Shown here one piece after another: positions 1 to 8,571 of a stretch of 46,291 bases of DNA (position 1 is the stretch's first letter; every line of letters starts with the position of its first letter). Where the stretch lies: contig NZ_JAAAYE010000045.1 in NCBI RefSeq assembly GCF_013282575.1, positions 1 to 46,291 of the forward strand. Reading direction: 5' to 3'. Made by a program: the position numbers and the translations under genes. The stretch is from Paraburkholderia sp. NMBU_R16 (GTDB taxonomy: Bacteria > Pseudomonadota > Gammaproteobacteria > Burkholderiales > Burkholderiaceae). The notes under the pieces are model-generated. The model worked only from the letters and a program-made list of their open reading frames with translations. It made no database searches and was not told the DNA's origin.

Positions 1-127
1 GTCGTGGTCGTGATAGGCGACCCGCCGACCGACCGTGGACAACTCGCGCAAGCGCCCAACATGGAGGAAATCAGCCGAACCAAAATTCAACTGCTTAACC
101 GTCCACGGAAACGGGTCACCCCCAGAC
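1..127. mobile_element. Partial end of a repeated element, probably an insertion sequence
   Basis: These 127 bases are the exact reverse complement of the last 127 bases of the window; identity stops abruptly at 127/128. The tip sequence, read into the element, begins GTCTGGGGGTGACCCG. On the + strand a frame ending in a TAA about 30 bases before the tip could be the 3' end of a transposase, but too little is present to name a family. The Sel1-family reading frame to the right resumes at once in the right frame, so the element lies inside that gene. The exact length of 127 suggests the overlap left by a de Bruijn assembler at a repeat boundary. Confidence 0.7.
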
Positions 128-943
128 TACCCGAAGATTTACCAGCTCTACACGCAGGCGGCTGAGCGCAATCACTGGAAGGCGATGCTCAATCTCGCCT
201 CGCTGATCTTGAGCGACCATTCGGGAGTGCCGGAGCATAACCCCGAGATGGCGATCCGCTGGGTAGAGAAGGCGATGAAGCTCGGCGTTCCGGACGCATA
301 CGACGTGATGGGCGTCTACCATCAAAATGGGCTGGTCAAAGGAGCGGATGCCACGAGCGCCTATGCCTTCTTCCAGCGCGCTGCCGATATGGGTAGCCCG
401 TCTGCAATGACATTTCTAACGAACAAGTTGGCTGGTACCTACGATGATCCACATGGCGAGTTCTGGGGCAATCTTCCTGTGGCTGTCGAGATGTTGCAAT
501 GCGCGATGGCGCAGGGCTACGGTCAGGCAGCGTACAAGCTGGGGTTTATCTATGCGCGCCCGCATACCCCGGAGGCAAAGCAGCACGCACTCCAGACTTT
601 TCAGGAAGGCGCGAAATTGGGAAGTGCCGAATGTGCAAACTCGCTGTCCACGGAGTTCGATGGGATGGGTTTGACAGATGGCACCAACCTCGTGGGCCAC
701 ATCGACAAGGCCCGGGCTGAGCGCTACGGCAAGCTCGGCGACGCACTGGAATTCTACGGCGGGCGCATGAGGCTGCCCAACCTCGACAAAGTGCTGCCGC
801 TGCCGCCCGCCCCGTTGCCCAAGTGGGACGGAAACGTAAAAACCTTGATTGATGGTGCAAGAACCGTGGCATCTCCGCCCCGGGCCGTTGAGCTTTCAGG
901 GGGCGACTGTTTCAGCAAAGCGCACGCGGAGTGTATGAAGTGA
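128..943 (+). pseudogene. Sel1-repeat protein, copy 1, 5' end removed by the terminal repeat
   Basis: The frame starts inside the element and enters family sequence at DYPKIYQLYTQAAERNHW, which matches copy 2 and copy 3 from about residue 110 onward. The signal peptide and the first hundred residues are therefore missing. What remains are Sel1-like helical repeats (A-x-x-W-x-x-K-A-x-x-L-G-x-P-x-A type), a divergent middle segment, and a conserved C-terminal block ending in PLPPAPLPKWDGN and LIDGA. The tail after that (about 25 residues, two Cys) differs from both other copies. Sel1 repeats mediate protein contacts. By family analogy this is a periplasmic or immunity-like protein, but that role is inferred. 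It is unlikely to be expressed from its own signals in this state. Confidence 0.75.
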
Positions 944-999
944 ATGGAATGACTGTAGCGCACCCCGCAGCAAACCATTGACGCAAAAGATGCCGAACT

Positions 1000-2082
1000 A
1001 TGACCGTTGAAACGTTCAGCCGGCTGGCTTACGGGCCCACCGACTCTGCCGAACAACTCGTGCTTCAACGCGTTCTTTCGATTCTCGAGAGGCGGGGAGA
1101 GGACGCCGTCATCCTGGTCAACTTGCTTCATGGCCGCCATGAAATCGATCTGGTCGTCGCAACGCAAACAGCGACGCTTGTAATAGAGGTCAAGGGCTAC
1201 TTGCAAGCGGTCGAGGGCGACATCAACAGCCGCGACTGGAGTACGGTCGCTACGGGTGAGCGCCGATCGAACGCATACGCAAAAATCGACTCGGCGCACA
1301 TGGATCTGAAAGACGCGCTGCGAGCGATGATCGGCGCCGATCCCGGATACGCGCATGCAGTGGTGTTGCTTGCTTACGGCAAGCCGATGGGATCGAACTT
1401 GCCCGAGTCGGACCATCGAGTGACGATCGCGGGCATAGAGGCACTGGAAGGCCTGCTCTCGACACCGGTTCGGCCAGGAACGTTGCGAAGGCTCTGGAGC
1501 CTCGAAGGTGTACGCCAGTTCGCGAAGGCGAAGGGACTGGCGCCATTGACGACGACCGCAAGCGCTCGCTCGATACGGGTGCTCGAACCAAGGTATGCGG
1601 ACGTCGTTCGCGAACCGGACGCGCCACACGCGGTGCGGGGCGCCATGCCACAGAGGACTAATCGACCTGCTGCATTCGCATTGGAGGCAGCCCCTGTCGG
1701 GCGTCGAAGAAAGCGAGTCTGGTTGAGAGCCGCGGTCCTGTCGTTCATCGGACTTCCGATCTTGGTCTGGGGTGTAATGGCTTTGCTGCATCACGCAGGC
1801 AACGGAGCGCAGAAGGTGTCATCGGCGCCAACCCATGAGCATCAGCCGTTCCATCGGCATGCCGCGACGGAAGCGACTCGCAGAACGCGAATCGGGCGAG
1901 AGATGGAGAATCGGGGCGAGTCCTCCTCGGCGCTACTCGAGGCCCAACGGGCGAATTTACAGGTGCAGGCAGAGCGTTCGAGCCAGCCAGCGCCGACTCC
2001 GCCGCCACCATGTCCACCAGATATTGACCGCCTTGGGTGTGTGCCCGATCCGCAGACGCTTGCGAGACTGCGGAATCATTAG
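1000..2082 (+). CDS. NERD-domain protein with C-terminal membrane anchor
   Basis: A 360-residue protein. Residues about 12-120 read as a NERD (nuclease-related) domain: E18 in the opening helix, then D50 in HEIDLVV and E63-x-K65 in VIEVKG, which is the PD-(D/E)xK core arrangement. A single hydrophobic segment at about residues 242-264 follows a basic stretch (GRRRKR) and predicts a membrane anchor with the nuclease-like domain in the cytoplasm. The remainder is polar with a proline-rich tail. It lies 56 bases after Sel1 copy 1 and before copy 2, in the same direction. NERD proteins are suspected DNA-processing or defence enzymes. The substrate here is unknown and nuclease activity is inferred from the preserved acidic residues. 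Confidence 0.75.
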   Translation: MTVETFSRLAYGPTDSAEQLVLQRVLSILERRGEDAVILVNLLHGRHEIDLVVATQTATLVIEVKGYLQAVEGDINSRDWSTVATGERRSNAYAKIDSAHMDLKDALRAMIGADPGYAHAVVLLAYGKPMGSNLPESDHRVTIAGIEALEGLLSTPVRPGTLRRLWSLEGVRQFAKAKGLAPLTTTASARSIRVLEPRYADVVREPDAPHAVRGAMPQRTNRPAAFALEAAPVGRRRKRVWLRAAVLSFIGLPILVWGVMALLHHAGNGAQKVSSAPTHEHQPFHRHAATEATRRTRIGREMENRGESSSALLEAQRANLQVQAERSSQPAPTPPPPCPPDIDRLGCVPDPQTLARLRNH

Positions 2083-2106
2083 GGTGCTCGCGATTTCGTG
2101 ACCGCC

Positions 2107-2187
2107 GCCATTCGGGGACCACGGTGCCACGGCCACGATGCACGCCTCGGTAACCGTGCCGTCCTTAGTCCTTATAAAACACCGACT
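2107..2187 (+). other. Remnant of the 3' end of a Sel1-extension gene upstream of copy 2
   Basis: Read in the frame that runs into copy 2, this stretch contains TMHASVTVP. The same residues occur at the very end of the copy 2 protein (bases 3700-3730), just before copy 3. The DNA around it (GACCAC...ACGATGCA...TCGGT.ACCGTGCC) also aligns with the junction of copies 2 and 3. It is therefore best read as the leftover 3' end of an earlier long Sel1 gene that once preceded copy 2, not as coding sequence in use. It may still supply the promoter or ribosome binding region of copy 2. Confidence 0.6.
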
Positions 2188-3747
2188 ATGCCTGACAACA
2201 ATGGTCTTCACGCAACATTGATGGCGCTCGTTCCGCGAATTTTGATAGCGAGCCTTGCGGTGCTCTCTACCGGATCGCAAGCCAGCCCACTCACCGCATT
2301 GATGAGCAAACTGAGCACCAATATCTCCGATTTGCCGCGCTACGAAAAACTGCCGCGGTTCAACCCGCACCGTAAGACGTTCACGTGCGCCTATCAGGCG
2401 CAGCATCTGCCGACGATTGATCCGCAGGCCGAGTTGTGGTTTCAGCAAGCGCTCGCGCTCGACGACCCGAATATCTACCCGGACAAGCGTGACTACCCGA
2501 AGATCTACCAGCTCTACACACAGGCTGCCGAGCGCAATCACTGGAAGGCGATGCTCAATCTCGCATCGCTGATCGTCAGCGACCGTCCGGAACTGCCGGA
2601 GCATAACCCCGAGATGGCGATTCGCTGGGTGGAGAAGGCGATGAAGCTGGGCGTGCCGGACGCATACGACCTGATGGGCGTCTACCATCAAAATGGGCTG
2701 GTCAAAGGAGGGGACGCCACGAGCGCCTACGCCTTCTTTCAGCGCGCGGCCGATATGGGTAGCCCGTCTGCCATGACGTTCCTGGGCACAAAGATGGACG
2801 GTGCATATGACGATCCAGATGGAGAGTTCTGGGGCAATCTGTCCATGGCGACGCGGATGCTGGATTGTGCTTTCGCCCTGGGTTATGGGGATGCAGCAGA
2901 CGAGCTGTCGCTTATCTATTCGCGCGCCAAGACAGCGGACGCCAAACTGAAGGCGCTGAAGATTTTGCATGAAGGGGTAAAACTCGGAAGCGCGAAATGT
3001 GCAAACAGCATCGCTCCCGAGTTCGATGGCCTTGGCCTTACCAATGGCACTAATCTCGTCGGCCACATCGATAAGGCCCGTGCCGAGCGCTACGGCAAGC
3101 TCGGTGATGCCCTGGAATTCTACGGCGGGCGCCTGAAGCTTCCCAACCTGGACAAGGTGCTGCCTCTGCCGCCCGCCCCGTTGCCCAAGTGGGACGGAAA
3201 CATAAAGACCTTGATTGACGGCGCGAAAGCCGTAACACCACCGCCGCTGAAGCCACAGCAGGGCGCAGCGCTGGAGGGACGCGAATTCATTCGACAGGGC
3301 TATGCTGTCGCGCCTCTCGAACAGAGCGCGATGATGGTCGCGGGCAATGCACTTGTGCCGCGCGATGGCTACTGGCTTGCGCCATACGGCCCAGCGTCGG
3401 CGTTCAAAACCGAGCTGATGCCGGCTCGCCGCAACGCTCTTGAGCGCTATGTAGCGAGTGAGCGATTCGAGCCGCCGTCATTCGGCTGGCTCACCGCCGA
3501 TAAGGCGCAGTGGAACTATCTCGGTGAGTCGTACGCCTTGCCGCCACAGCGAGATGTCGTTGCGCTGAACTGGCCGCACAGCGCAGTGTGTACTACCTGC
3601 CTGATTTGGATGGACGTCGTAATACACAACGTTGCTGTGGCGCCGCGCCAGGGTGAACGCCCGCTTACCTTCGAGGACCATTGGCCCACACGCACGATGC
3701 ATGCATCGGTGACCGTGCCATTTTCCGGGGATAAGGGATATGCCTGA
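2188..3747 (+). CDS. Exported Sel1-repeat protein, copy 2, with C-terminal extension
   Basis: The frame is open from 2098, but the ATG at 2188 matches the start of copy 3 (MPD...) and gives a clear signal peptide: a hydrophobic core LMALVPRILIASLAVLST followed by GSQASP. The protein has 519 residues. Sel1-like repeats occupy about residues 85-290, followed by the conserved block ending PLPPAPLPKWDGN. Unlike the other copies it continues for about 150 residues with a CTTC pair and ends in TMHASVTVPF. The extension is not recognised. The stop overlaps the start of copy 3 by 8 bases, so the two are probably co-translated. Periplasmic location is inferred from the signal peptide. A role as effector immunity is a guess, by analogy with tandem Sel1-containing immunity genes next to type VI phospholipases. 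Confidence 0.75.
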   Translation: MPDNNGLHATLMALVPRILIASLAVLSTGSQASPLTALMSKLSTNISDLPRYEKLPRFNPHRKTFTCAYQAQHLPTIDPQAELWFQQALALDDPNIYPDKRDYPKIYQLYTQAAERNHWKAMLNLASLIVSDRPELPEHNPEMAIRWVEKAMKLGVPDAYDLMGVYHQNGLVKGGDATSAYAFFQRAADMGSPSAMTFLGTKMDGAYDDPDGEFWGNLSMATRMLDCAFALGYGDAADELSLIYSRAKTADAKLKALKILHEGVKLGSAKCANSIAPEFDGLGLTNGTNLVGHIDKARAERYGKLGDALEFYGGRLKLPNLDKVLPLPPAPLPKWDGNIKTLIDGAKAVTPPPLKPQQGAALEGREFIRQGYAVAPLEQSAMMVAGNALVPRDGYWLAPYGPASAFKTELMPARRNALERYVASERFEPPSFGWLTADKAQWNYLGESYALPPQRDVVALNWPHSAVCTTCLIWMDVVIHNVAVAPRQGERPLTFEDHWPTRTMHASVTVPFSGDKGYA

Positions 3748-4846
3748 CACGCATTGCTTTCGCGCAACGTCGATCGGCCTCGTTCTGCGATTTCTGGTTG
3801 TGAGCCTTGCTGTGCTCGCTACCGGCTCGCAAGCTAGCCCCTTTGCTGCTTTCGCCAGCAAACTGAGCACCAGTATCTCCGATTCGCCTCGCTACGAAAA
3901 ACTGCCGTTGTTCAACCCGCACCGCAAGACCTTCACTTGCGTCTATCAGGACCAGCATGTGCCGCCGATCGATCCGCAGGCCGAGCTGTGGTTTCAGCAA
4001 GCGCTCGCGCTTGACGACCGGAACATCTACCCGGCCAAGCGCGACTACTCGAAGATCTACCAGCTCTACACGCAAGCGGCTGAGCGCAATCATTGGAAGG
4101 CGATGCTCAATCTCGCCTCGCTCATCGTGAGCAACGATTCGGGCGTCCCGGAACATAATCCCGAAATGGCGATCCGCTGGGTAGAGAAGGCGATGAAGCT
4201 GGGCGTGCCGGACGCGTACGACATGATGGGCGTATACCATCAAAATGGGCTGGTCAAAGGAGGGGATGTCACGAGCGCGTATGCCTTCTTCCAGCGCGCC
4301 GCTGATATGGGTAGCCCGTCTGCTATGACGTTCCTAGGCGACAAGTTGGCCGCGACATACGACGATCCCAGCCAGGGATTCTGGGGGAATATGCCAGTTG
4401 CAATCCAGATGCTGCAATGTGCCTTGGCACAAGGGGACGGACAAGCTGCATATCATCTGGGATTCGCATATAAGGGCACTACACAAGAATCCAAACTTCG
4501 GGCATTGAAAGCATTCCATGAGGGAGTAAAGCTAGGGAGCGCGAATTGTGCAAACACCTTGTCTGTCGAGTTTGGAGGGATGGATCTGGCCGATGGCACC
4601 AACATCGTCGGCCACATAGACAAGGCCCGTGCCGAGCGCTACGGCAAGCTCGGCGACGCGCTGGAATTCTACGGCGGGCGCATGAAGCTTCCCAACCTCG
4701 ACAAGGTACTGCCGTTGCCGCCCGCCCCGTTGCCCGAGTGGGACGGAAGCGTAAAGACCTTGATTGACGGCGCAAAAGCAGCGATACCACCGCCCGCTAA
4801 GGCACAGCTGGGCGCAGCGCTGGAGGGGCTTAACTCAGCACGCTAG
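3740..4846 (+). CDS. Exported Sel1-repeat protein, copy 3
   Basis: A 368-residue protein starting with an ATG that overlaps the stop of copy 2 (ATGCCTGA). The signal peptide is clear (LVLRFLVVSLAVLAT, then GSQASP). Residues 85-185 are almost identical to copies 1 and 2. The segment from about 195 to 285 diverges in protein and is visibly richer in A+T. The C-terminal block (HIDKARAERYGKLGDALEFYGG, then PLPPAPLPEWDG) is again nearly identical. It ends shortly after, without the extension seen in copy 2. The mosaic suggests recombination between copies with a variable middle cassette, as in immunity or contact-dependent systems. The specific function is unknown. Confidence 0.8.
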   Translation: MPDTHCFRATSIGLVLRFLVVSLAVLATGSQASPFAAFASKLSTSISDSPRYEKLPLFNPHRKTFTCVYQDQHVPPIDPQAELWFQQALALDDRNIYPAKRDYSKIYQLYTQAAERNHWKAMLNLASLIVSNDSGVPEHNPEMAIRWVEKAMKLGVPDAYDMMGVYHQNGLVKGGDVTSAYAFFQRAADMGSPSAMTFLGDKLAATYDDPSQGFWGNMPVAIQMLQCALAQGDGQAAYHLGFAYKGTTQESKLRALKAFHEGVKLGSANCANTLSVEFGGMDLADGTNIVGHIDKARAERYGKLGDALEFYGGRMKLPNLDKVLPLPPAPLPEWDGSVKTLIDGAKAAIPPPAKAQLGAALEGLNSAR

Positions 4847-4920
4847 CGAGTCAACGAGAGACCACATCGATGACCTAGAAGGCGCAAACGCCCGCGCCGC
4901 TGCCTCACCGCGAGCGCGCC

Positions 4921-5985
4921 TCAAGCACTGCCCGCCGACGGCGCTTCATCTTCGTCCTCATACGCGCCCAGACGGTTGTAAAGCGTCTTCAGGCTCACGC
5001 CAAGCGCTTTTGCCGTGCGCCGCTTGTCACCGCCGCAGTACTTGAGCGTCCCGAGAATGATCTGCCGCTGCGCTTCAGCGAGCGGCGTGCCAACCCAGAT
5101 GCTCATCGCATCGCCTTGCGTTACGGCTTTTTTCGAGCGCGCCGCGAGGCGCGGGTGCTCGATCTCCACCGTCTTCTCGGCCAGGATGAATGCCCGATAG
5201 ATGCTGTTCTTCAGCTCGCGCACATTGCCCGGCCAAGAATACGTGCGCAACGTTTCCCTCGCCCGCTTGCTGAAGACCTTGTTCGTGCCCTCCCGCGCAT
5301 TGAGCTCGGCGAGAAAGTGCTGAGCGAGCAACTCGCGATCGCCTTCGCGCTCGCGCAGCGGCGGCGCACGCAGCGGAAACACGGCGAGGCGGTACATCAA
5401 GTCCTCGCGCAAGCCGTTCTCCTTCACCGCCAACGCCGGGTCGCGATTCGTCGCCGCGATGACACGCACGTCGCTATGCAGCAGTTCCGTGCCACCGACG
5501 CGATAGAACGTGCCGGTTTCCAGCGCGCGCAGCAACTTGACCTGGCGCACGGGCATCATCTCGGTCACCTCGTCGAGGAAGAGCGTCCCGCCATTGGCGT
5601 GCTCGAAGTAACCGGCACGGCCTTGCACGGCGCCGGTGAAGCTGCCGCGCTCATGGCCGAAGAGTTCGGCTTCGATCAGATTATCGGGAATCGCACCGCA
5701 GTTGACGGCCACGAACGGTTGATCGTGCCGGCGGCTGCGATCGTGGATCGTCCGCGCGATCAATTCCTTGCCGGTACCGGATTCGCCGACGATGAGCACA
5801 GTGGCATCGGTCGCCGCCACCCGCTCGATTTGCTCGAAAAGCTCGAGCATCGCGGGCGATGCGCCGTAGAGCATGCCATAGAACTCGAGCCCCTCGGGTG
5901 TACGCTGGGGGCCGGAATCGTTTCGTTGGGCGGAGCCGTTGTCCGGAGCTTCCGCCGGAGTCTCGAAGTCGCTTGACGTCGCCAT
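4921..5985 (-). CDS. Sigma-54-dependent activator without receiver domain
   Basis: A 354-residue NtrC-type enhancer-binding protein. I chose the start at 5985 (MATSS) because the longer open frame upstream encodes an atypical low-complexity leader. After about 35 polar residues comes the AAA+ domain: Walker A GESGTGKE (67-74), the sigma-54 contact loop GSFTGA (114-119), Walker B TLFLDE (134-139), and the sensor stretch [10 protein letters not shown] Fis-type helix-turn-helix ([21 protein letters not shown]) ends the protein. There is no receiver, GAF or PAS domain, so activity must be controlled by expression or by a partner, as in PspF/HrpR-type activators. It is divergent from a small membrane protein gene and is a close relative of the activator at 6720-8141; their C-termini align through SLKTLYNRL. 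Confidence 0.9.
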   Translation of the reverse strand: MATSSDFETPAEAPDNGSAQRNDSGPQRTPEGLEFYGMLYGASPAMLELFEQIERVAATDATVLIVGESGTGKELIARTIHDRSRRHDQPFVAVNCGAIPDNLIEAELFGHERGSFTGAVQGRAGYFEHANGGTLFLDEVTEMMPVRQVKLLRALETGTFYRVGGTELLHSDVRVIAATNRDPALAVKENGLREDLMYRLAVFPLRAPPLREREGDRELLAQHFLAELNAREGTNKVFSKRARETLRTYSWPGNVRELKNSIYRAFILAEKTVEIEHPRLAARSKKAVTQGDAMSIWVGTPLAEAQRQIILGTLKYCGGDKRRTAKALGVSLKTLYNRLGAYEDEDEAPSAGSA

Positions 5986-6123
5986 GAGTTCGGGATTTGG
6001 AGCGCACCAGCGAATGCCGTTTGCATCGCCGCGCGCGTTTTTCCGAGTAGTCGAACCGGTATTTAACCACGTTGGGGCCTGCTTACGTCGGCCAAAGATG
6101 CCAAGCGAACCCCGCTTACCCAG

Positions 6124-6139
6124 TGGCATGAAACATGCT
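6124..6139 (+). promoter_or_regulatory. Candidate sigma-54 promoter (-24/-12)
   Basis: TGGCATGAAACATGCT matches the consensus TGGCACG-N4-TTGCW at all but two positions, with GG and GC separated by the required 10 bases. It points toward the small membrane protein gene at 6278, with the start site expected near 6151. It lies in the intergenic region of a sigma-54 activator. A chance match cannot be excluded. Confidence 0.45.
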
Positions 6140-6277
6140 CTTGGTATGGCCTCGCGGCGGGAACTCGCGGCCGCCGGATCGATCCGAATGAAAGTCCGCA
6201 GCATCGAAAATCCGCGTGCGGAAAAACTTGCAACGGTCTATACCATTCATATCGGCAACGAATGCAAGGGGAATCAG

Positions 6278-6541
6278 ATGGCCCGTCCCAGAATCGGTAT
6301 TTTTAGCGCGCTGGTCGCGGTAGGCGGCGTGCTCGCATGGCGGTGGGCGCAGAAACACCGCGCGTCGCAGGCGCGGCTCGCCGGCGAACTGAATCGTTGG
6401 GAAGCGGAAGGCGGCGCACTGGCGTCCACGACCCAGGAAGCGCCCTCGACGTTGGGTTCGCACGTGTCGCCAGGCACCATGTCGAACGGCCATGCCCAGG
6501 TAGGCGGCACACCGGACGCATGGCACTTCCCGCATAGCTGA
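6278..6541 (+). CDS. Small single-pass membrane protein
   Basis: 87 residues, with ATG at 6278 preceded by a good ribosome binding site (AAGGGGA, 6 bases upstream). An N-terminal hydrophobic helix (IGIFSALVAVGGVLAW, residues 6-21) follows MARPR, then comes a soluble tail rich in A, G, S and H with no recognised domain. It sits between two sigma-54 activator genes, and a sigma-54-like promoter precedes it. The family is not recognised. That it is real is supported by the ribosome binding site, the membrane segment and the location. Confidence 0.6.
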   Translation: MARPRIGIFSALVAVGGVLAWRWAQKHRASQARLAGELNRWEAEGGALASTTQEAPSTLGSHVSPGTMSNGHAQVGGTPDAWHFPHS

Positions 6542-6719
6542 CCCGTATTGCACGACAAGCCGGCCGGCCGTCCGTTCTTGCACGGTTCGGCCCGAGTATG
6601 CAGGATAGAGCCCCGTCATAGGCGGCGCCGCCGCGCGGCAGGGCTGTTGTGCGCTTGGAATTCGCTCGGTTGATTGGATACCGTCCCATTTCGACACTAC
6701 TCATTGATGACAGAACCCG

Positions 6720-8141
6720 ATGCCACATGTGCTGATAGTTGACGACGACCCCGAGACCCGGGAAGCGCTGGTCTCGATCATTGCCGAAGACGGCCTGACG
6801 ACCGCCACGGCGGGCGATCTGCGCGAAGCGCGCATTCAGCTCGTCCGGCAAACGCCGGACGTCGTGTTCACCGATCTGCAACTGCCGGACGGCAGCGGCG
6901 TCGATCTGTTCGAAGATCTCGACCCGCGCTCGGGCGTCGAAATCGTCGTGATCACAGGGCATGCCACGGTCGAATCCGCGGTGTCGGCGCTCAAAATGGG
7001 CGCATCTGACTATCTGGTCAAGCCGATCAACATGCAGCGCGTGAAAGCGGTGCTCGACCGGCTGCCGCGCGCCGGCGATTTGAAAGCGCAAATCGGCAAC
7101 CTGCGTGGCGAATTACGACGCATGGGCCGTTTCGGCCTCATGCTCGGCAGCTCGCCGGCCATGCAGTCTGTCTACGACCAGATCGGGCGCGTGGCGCCCA
7201 CAGCTGCGTCGGTGCTGCTGGTGGGCGAGTCGGGCACGGGTAAGGAGGTGGCGGCGCAGACTATTCACGAGCTGAGCCTGCGGCGCAAGCATGCGTTTTT
7301 AGCGGTCAATTGCGGTGCGATCTCGCCGAACCTGATCGAATCGGAAATGTTCGGACACGAGCGCGGCTCGTTTACCGGTGCGGATCGCCAGCACAAGGGC
7401 TATTTCGAACGGGCCAACGGTGGAACGATTTTTCTGGACGAGATCACGGAGATGCCGGCCGAGCTCCAGGTCAAATTCCTGCGCGTGTTGGAGACGGGCA
7501 TGTTCATGCGCGTCGGTACGACGAAAGAGATCGAAACCGACGTGCGAGTCATTGCTGCAACGAATCGCGATCCGGAAGAGGCGGTGCTCGAAGGCAAGCT
7601 GCGGCTCGATCTCTATCACCGGCTCAACGTTTTTCCGATCAGCCTGCCGCCGCTGCGCGAGCGCGGCAACGACGTCTGGCTGCTGGCGCAGGCGTTTCTC
7701 GATGAGCACAACGAACAACACGGCACGCACAAGCAATTCCCGCCCGCGGCCAAGGACATGATGCTGTCGTACCCATGGCCAGGCAATGTCCGTGAGCTCA
7801 AGAACTACGTGCAGCGCGCCTATATCATGTCCGGCGCCGATTCCGATACGACGGCTGCGGTACCGCTGCAGATTTCGCTATCCAAGCCTACGACAGGCAC
7901 AGCCGTCACCATCCCGTTCGGGACATCGCTCGCAGTCGCCGATCGTCAGCTCATTCTCGCCACGCTCGATCAGTGCGGCGGAGTGAAGACTCGTGCCGCC
8001 GAGATTCTCGGCATCAGCCTCAAGACCCTCTACAACCGGCTCGTCGAGTACAACGAGGAAGGCGGCAAATCCACGGCGGGAGAAGCGGCGGGCGACCCCG
8101 ATCCGGCGGGAGAAACAGGCGAGCCGGCAGCGGGCCCCTGA
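6720..8141 (+). CDS. Orphan NtrC-family response regulator, sigma-54 activator
   Basis: A 473-residue protein. Receiver domain at residues 1-120, with acidic pocket D8/D9, phosphoacceptor D52 (FTDLQLPDGSG) and the Lys of YLVKPIN. The AAA+ domain follows with GESGTGKE, the GSFTGA loop, TIFLDE and [10 protein letters not shown] Fis-type helix-turn-helix lies at about residues 415-445 ([18 protein letters not shown]), then a loose acidic tail. No histidine kinase is adjacent, so its signal is unknown. The ribosome binding site is weak. Together with the receiver-less activator, otsA and rpoN nearby, it suggests a dedicated sigma-54 regulatory locus. Confidence 0.93.
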   Translation: MPHVLIVDDDPETREALVSIIAEDGLTTATAGDLREARIQLVRQTPDVVFTDLQLPDGSGVDLFEDLDPRSGVEIVVITGHATVESAVSALKMGASDYLVKPINMQRVKAVLDRLPRAGDLKAQIGNLRGELRRMGRFGLMLGSSPAMQSVYDQIGRVAPTAASVLLVGESGTGKEVAAQTIHELSLRRKHAFLAVNCGAISPNLIESEMFGHERGSFTGADRQHKGYFERANGGTIFLDEITEMPAELQVKFLRVLETGMFMRVGTTKEIETDVRVIAATNRDPEEAVLEGKLRLDLYHRLNVFPISLPPLRERGNDVWLLAQAFLDEHNEQHGTHKQFPPAAKDMMLSYPWPGNVRELKNYVQRAYIMSGADSDTTAAVPLQISLSKPTTGTAVTIPFGTSLAVADRQLILATLDQCGGVKTRAAEILGISLKTLYNRLVEYNEEGGKSTAGEAAGDPDPAGETGEPAAGP

Positions 8142-8166
8142 GACCTCGCGTCGATTACGAGCGGCT

Positions 8167-8182
8167 GGGCAAACCGATTGCT
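8167..8182 (+). promoter_or_regulatory. Candidate sigma-54 promoter
   Basis: GGGCAAACCGATTGCT keeps the invariant GG and GC with 10-base spacing and has a perfect -12 element (TTGCT); the -24 element has three mismatches to TGGCACG. It would start transcription near 8193, about 60 bases before the proline-rich small gene at 8254. It is weaker than the site before otsA. Confidence 0.35.
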
Positions 8183-8253
8183 CGATAGCTGTGGCGGGGC
8201 GATGTGTGCGACGCATCGCTGCGTATCACTCACGCCCAATCGAGGAGATCGCG

Positions 8254-8430
8254 ATGCACGAATCGAAGCGCGAGCCGATCCGGCTCCATACGCCCGAACC
8301 CGACCCGCCTGGGCCGCCGCCCACGAAGGATCCGCCCGGGCCGCATCCCGAGCCCGAGCGCGAGCCGCCGGGGCCACCGGTGCCGCCGATCGGCGATCCG
8401 CCGCCCGAGCCGCCGCAGGCAGGTGCGTAA
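8254..8430 (+). CDS. Proline-rich small protein
   Basis: 58 residues from an ATG preceded by GAGGAG. After a charged N-terminus (MHESKREPIRLHTPEPD) nearly every second or third residue is proline, with repeated DPPGP/EPPGPP units. There is no hydrophobic segment or signal peptide, so it is probably cytoplasmic and extended. The family is not recognised. The strong ribosome binding site and location between the sigma-54 activator and otsA argue for a real gene, although the low-complexity composition makes protein-level evidence weak. Confidence 0.55.
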   Translation: MHESKREPIRLHTPEPDPPGPPPTKDPPGPHPEPEREPPGPPVPPIGDPPPEPPQAGA

Positions 8431-8571
8431 AGCCCGGGCGAATACCGTCCTGTATGGGTTACATATCTCGCGCAATTGTTACCGCGCGAAACAGCGCGCC
8501 GCGTCCTAGACTGTTGGCATAGGCAAATTCCCGTTTCGCCCACGCGGGCGCGCTTCGACGAGAGGTATCCC

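Noticed and set aside
1-127. Terminal repeat as a telomere of a linear replicon
   Set aside because: The interior carries parE-parC, htpG and other chromosomal core genes, the repeat interrupts a gene, and the length equals a standard assembler k-mer.
754-1794. Long open frame on the minus strand opposite the NERD gene
   Set aside because: Arg/Ser-rich composition without family features; it is the complement of a well-supported coding gene in GC-rich DNA.
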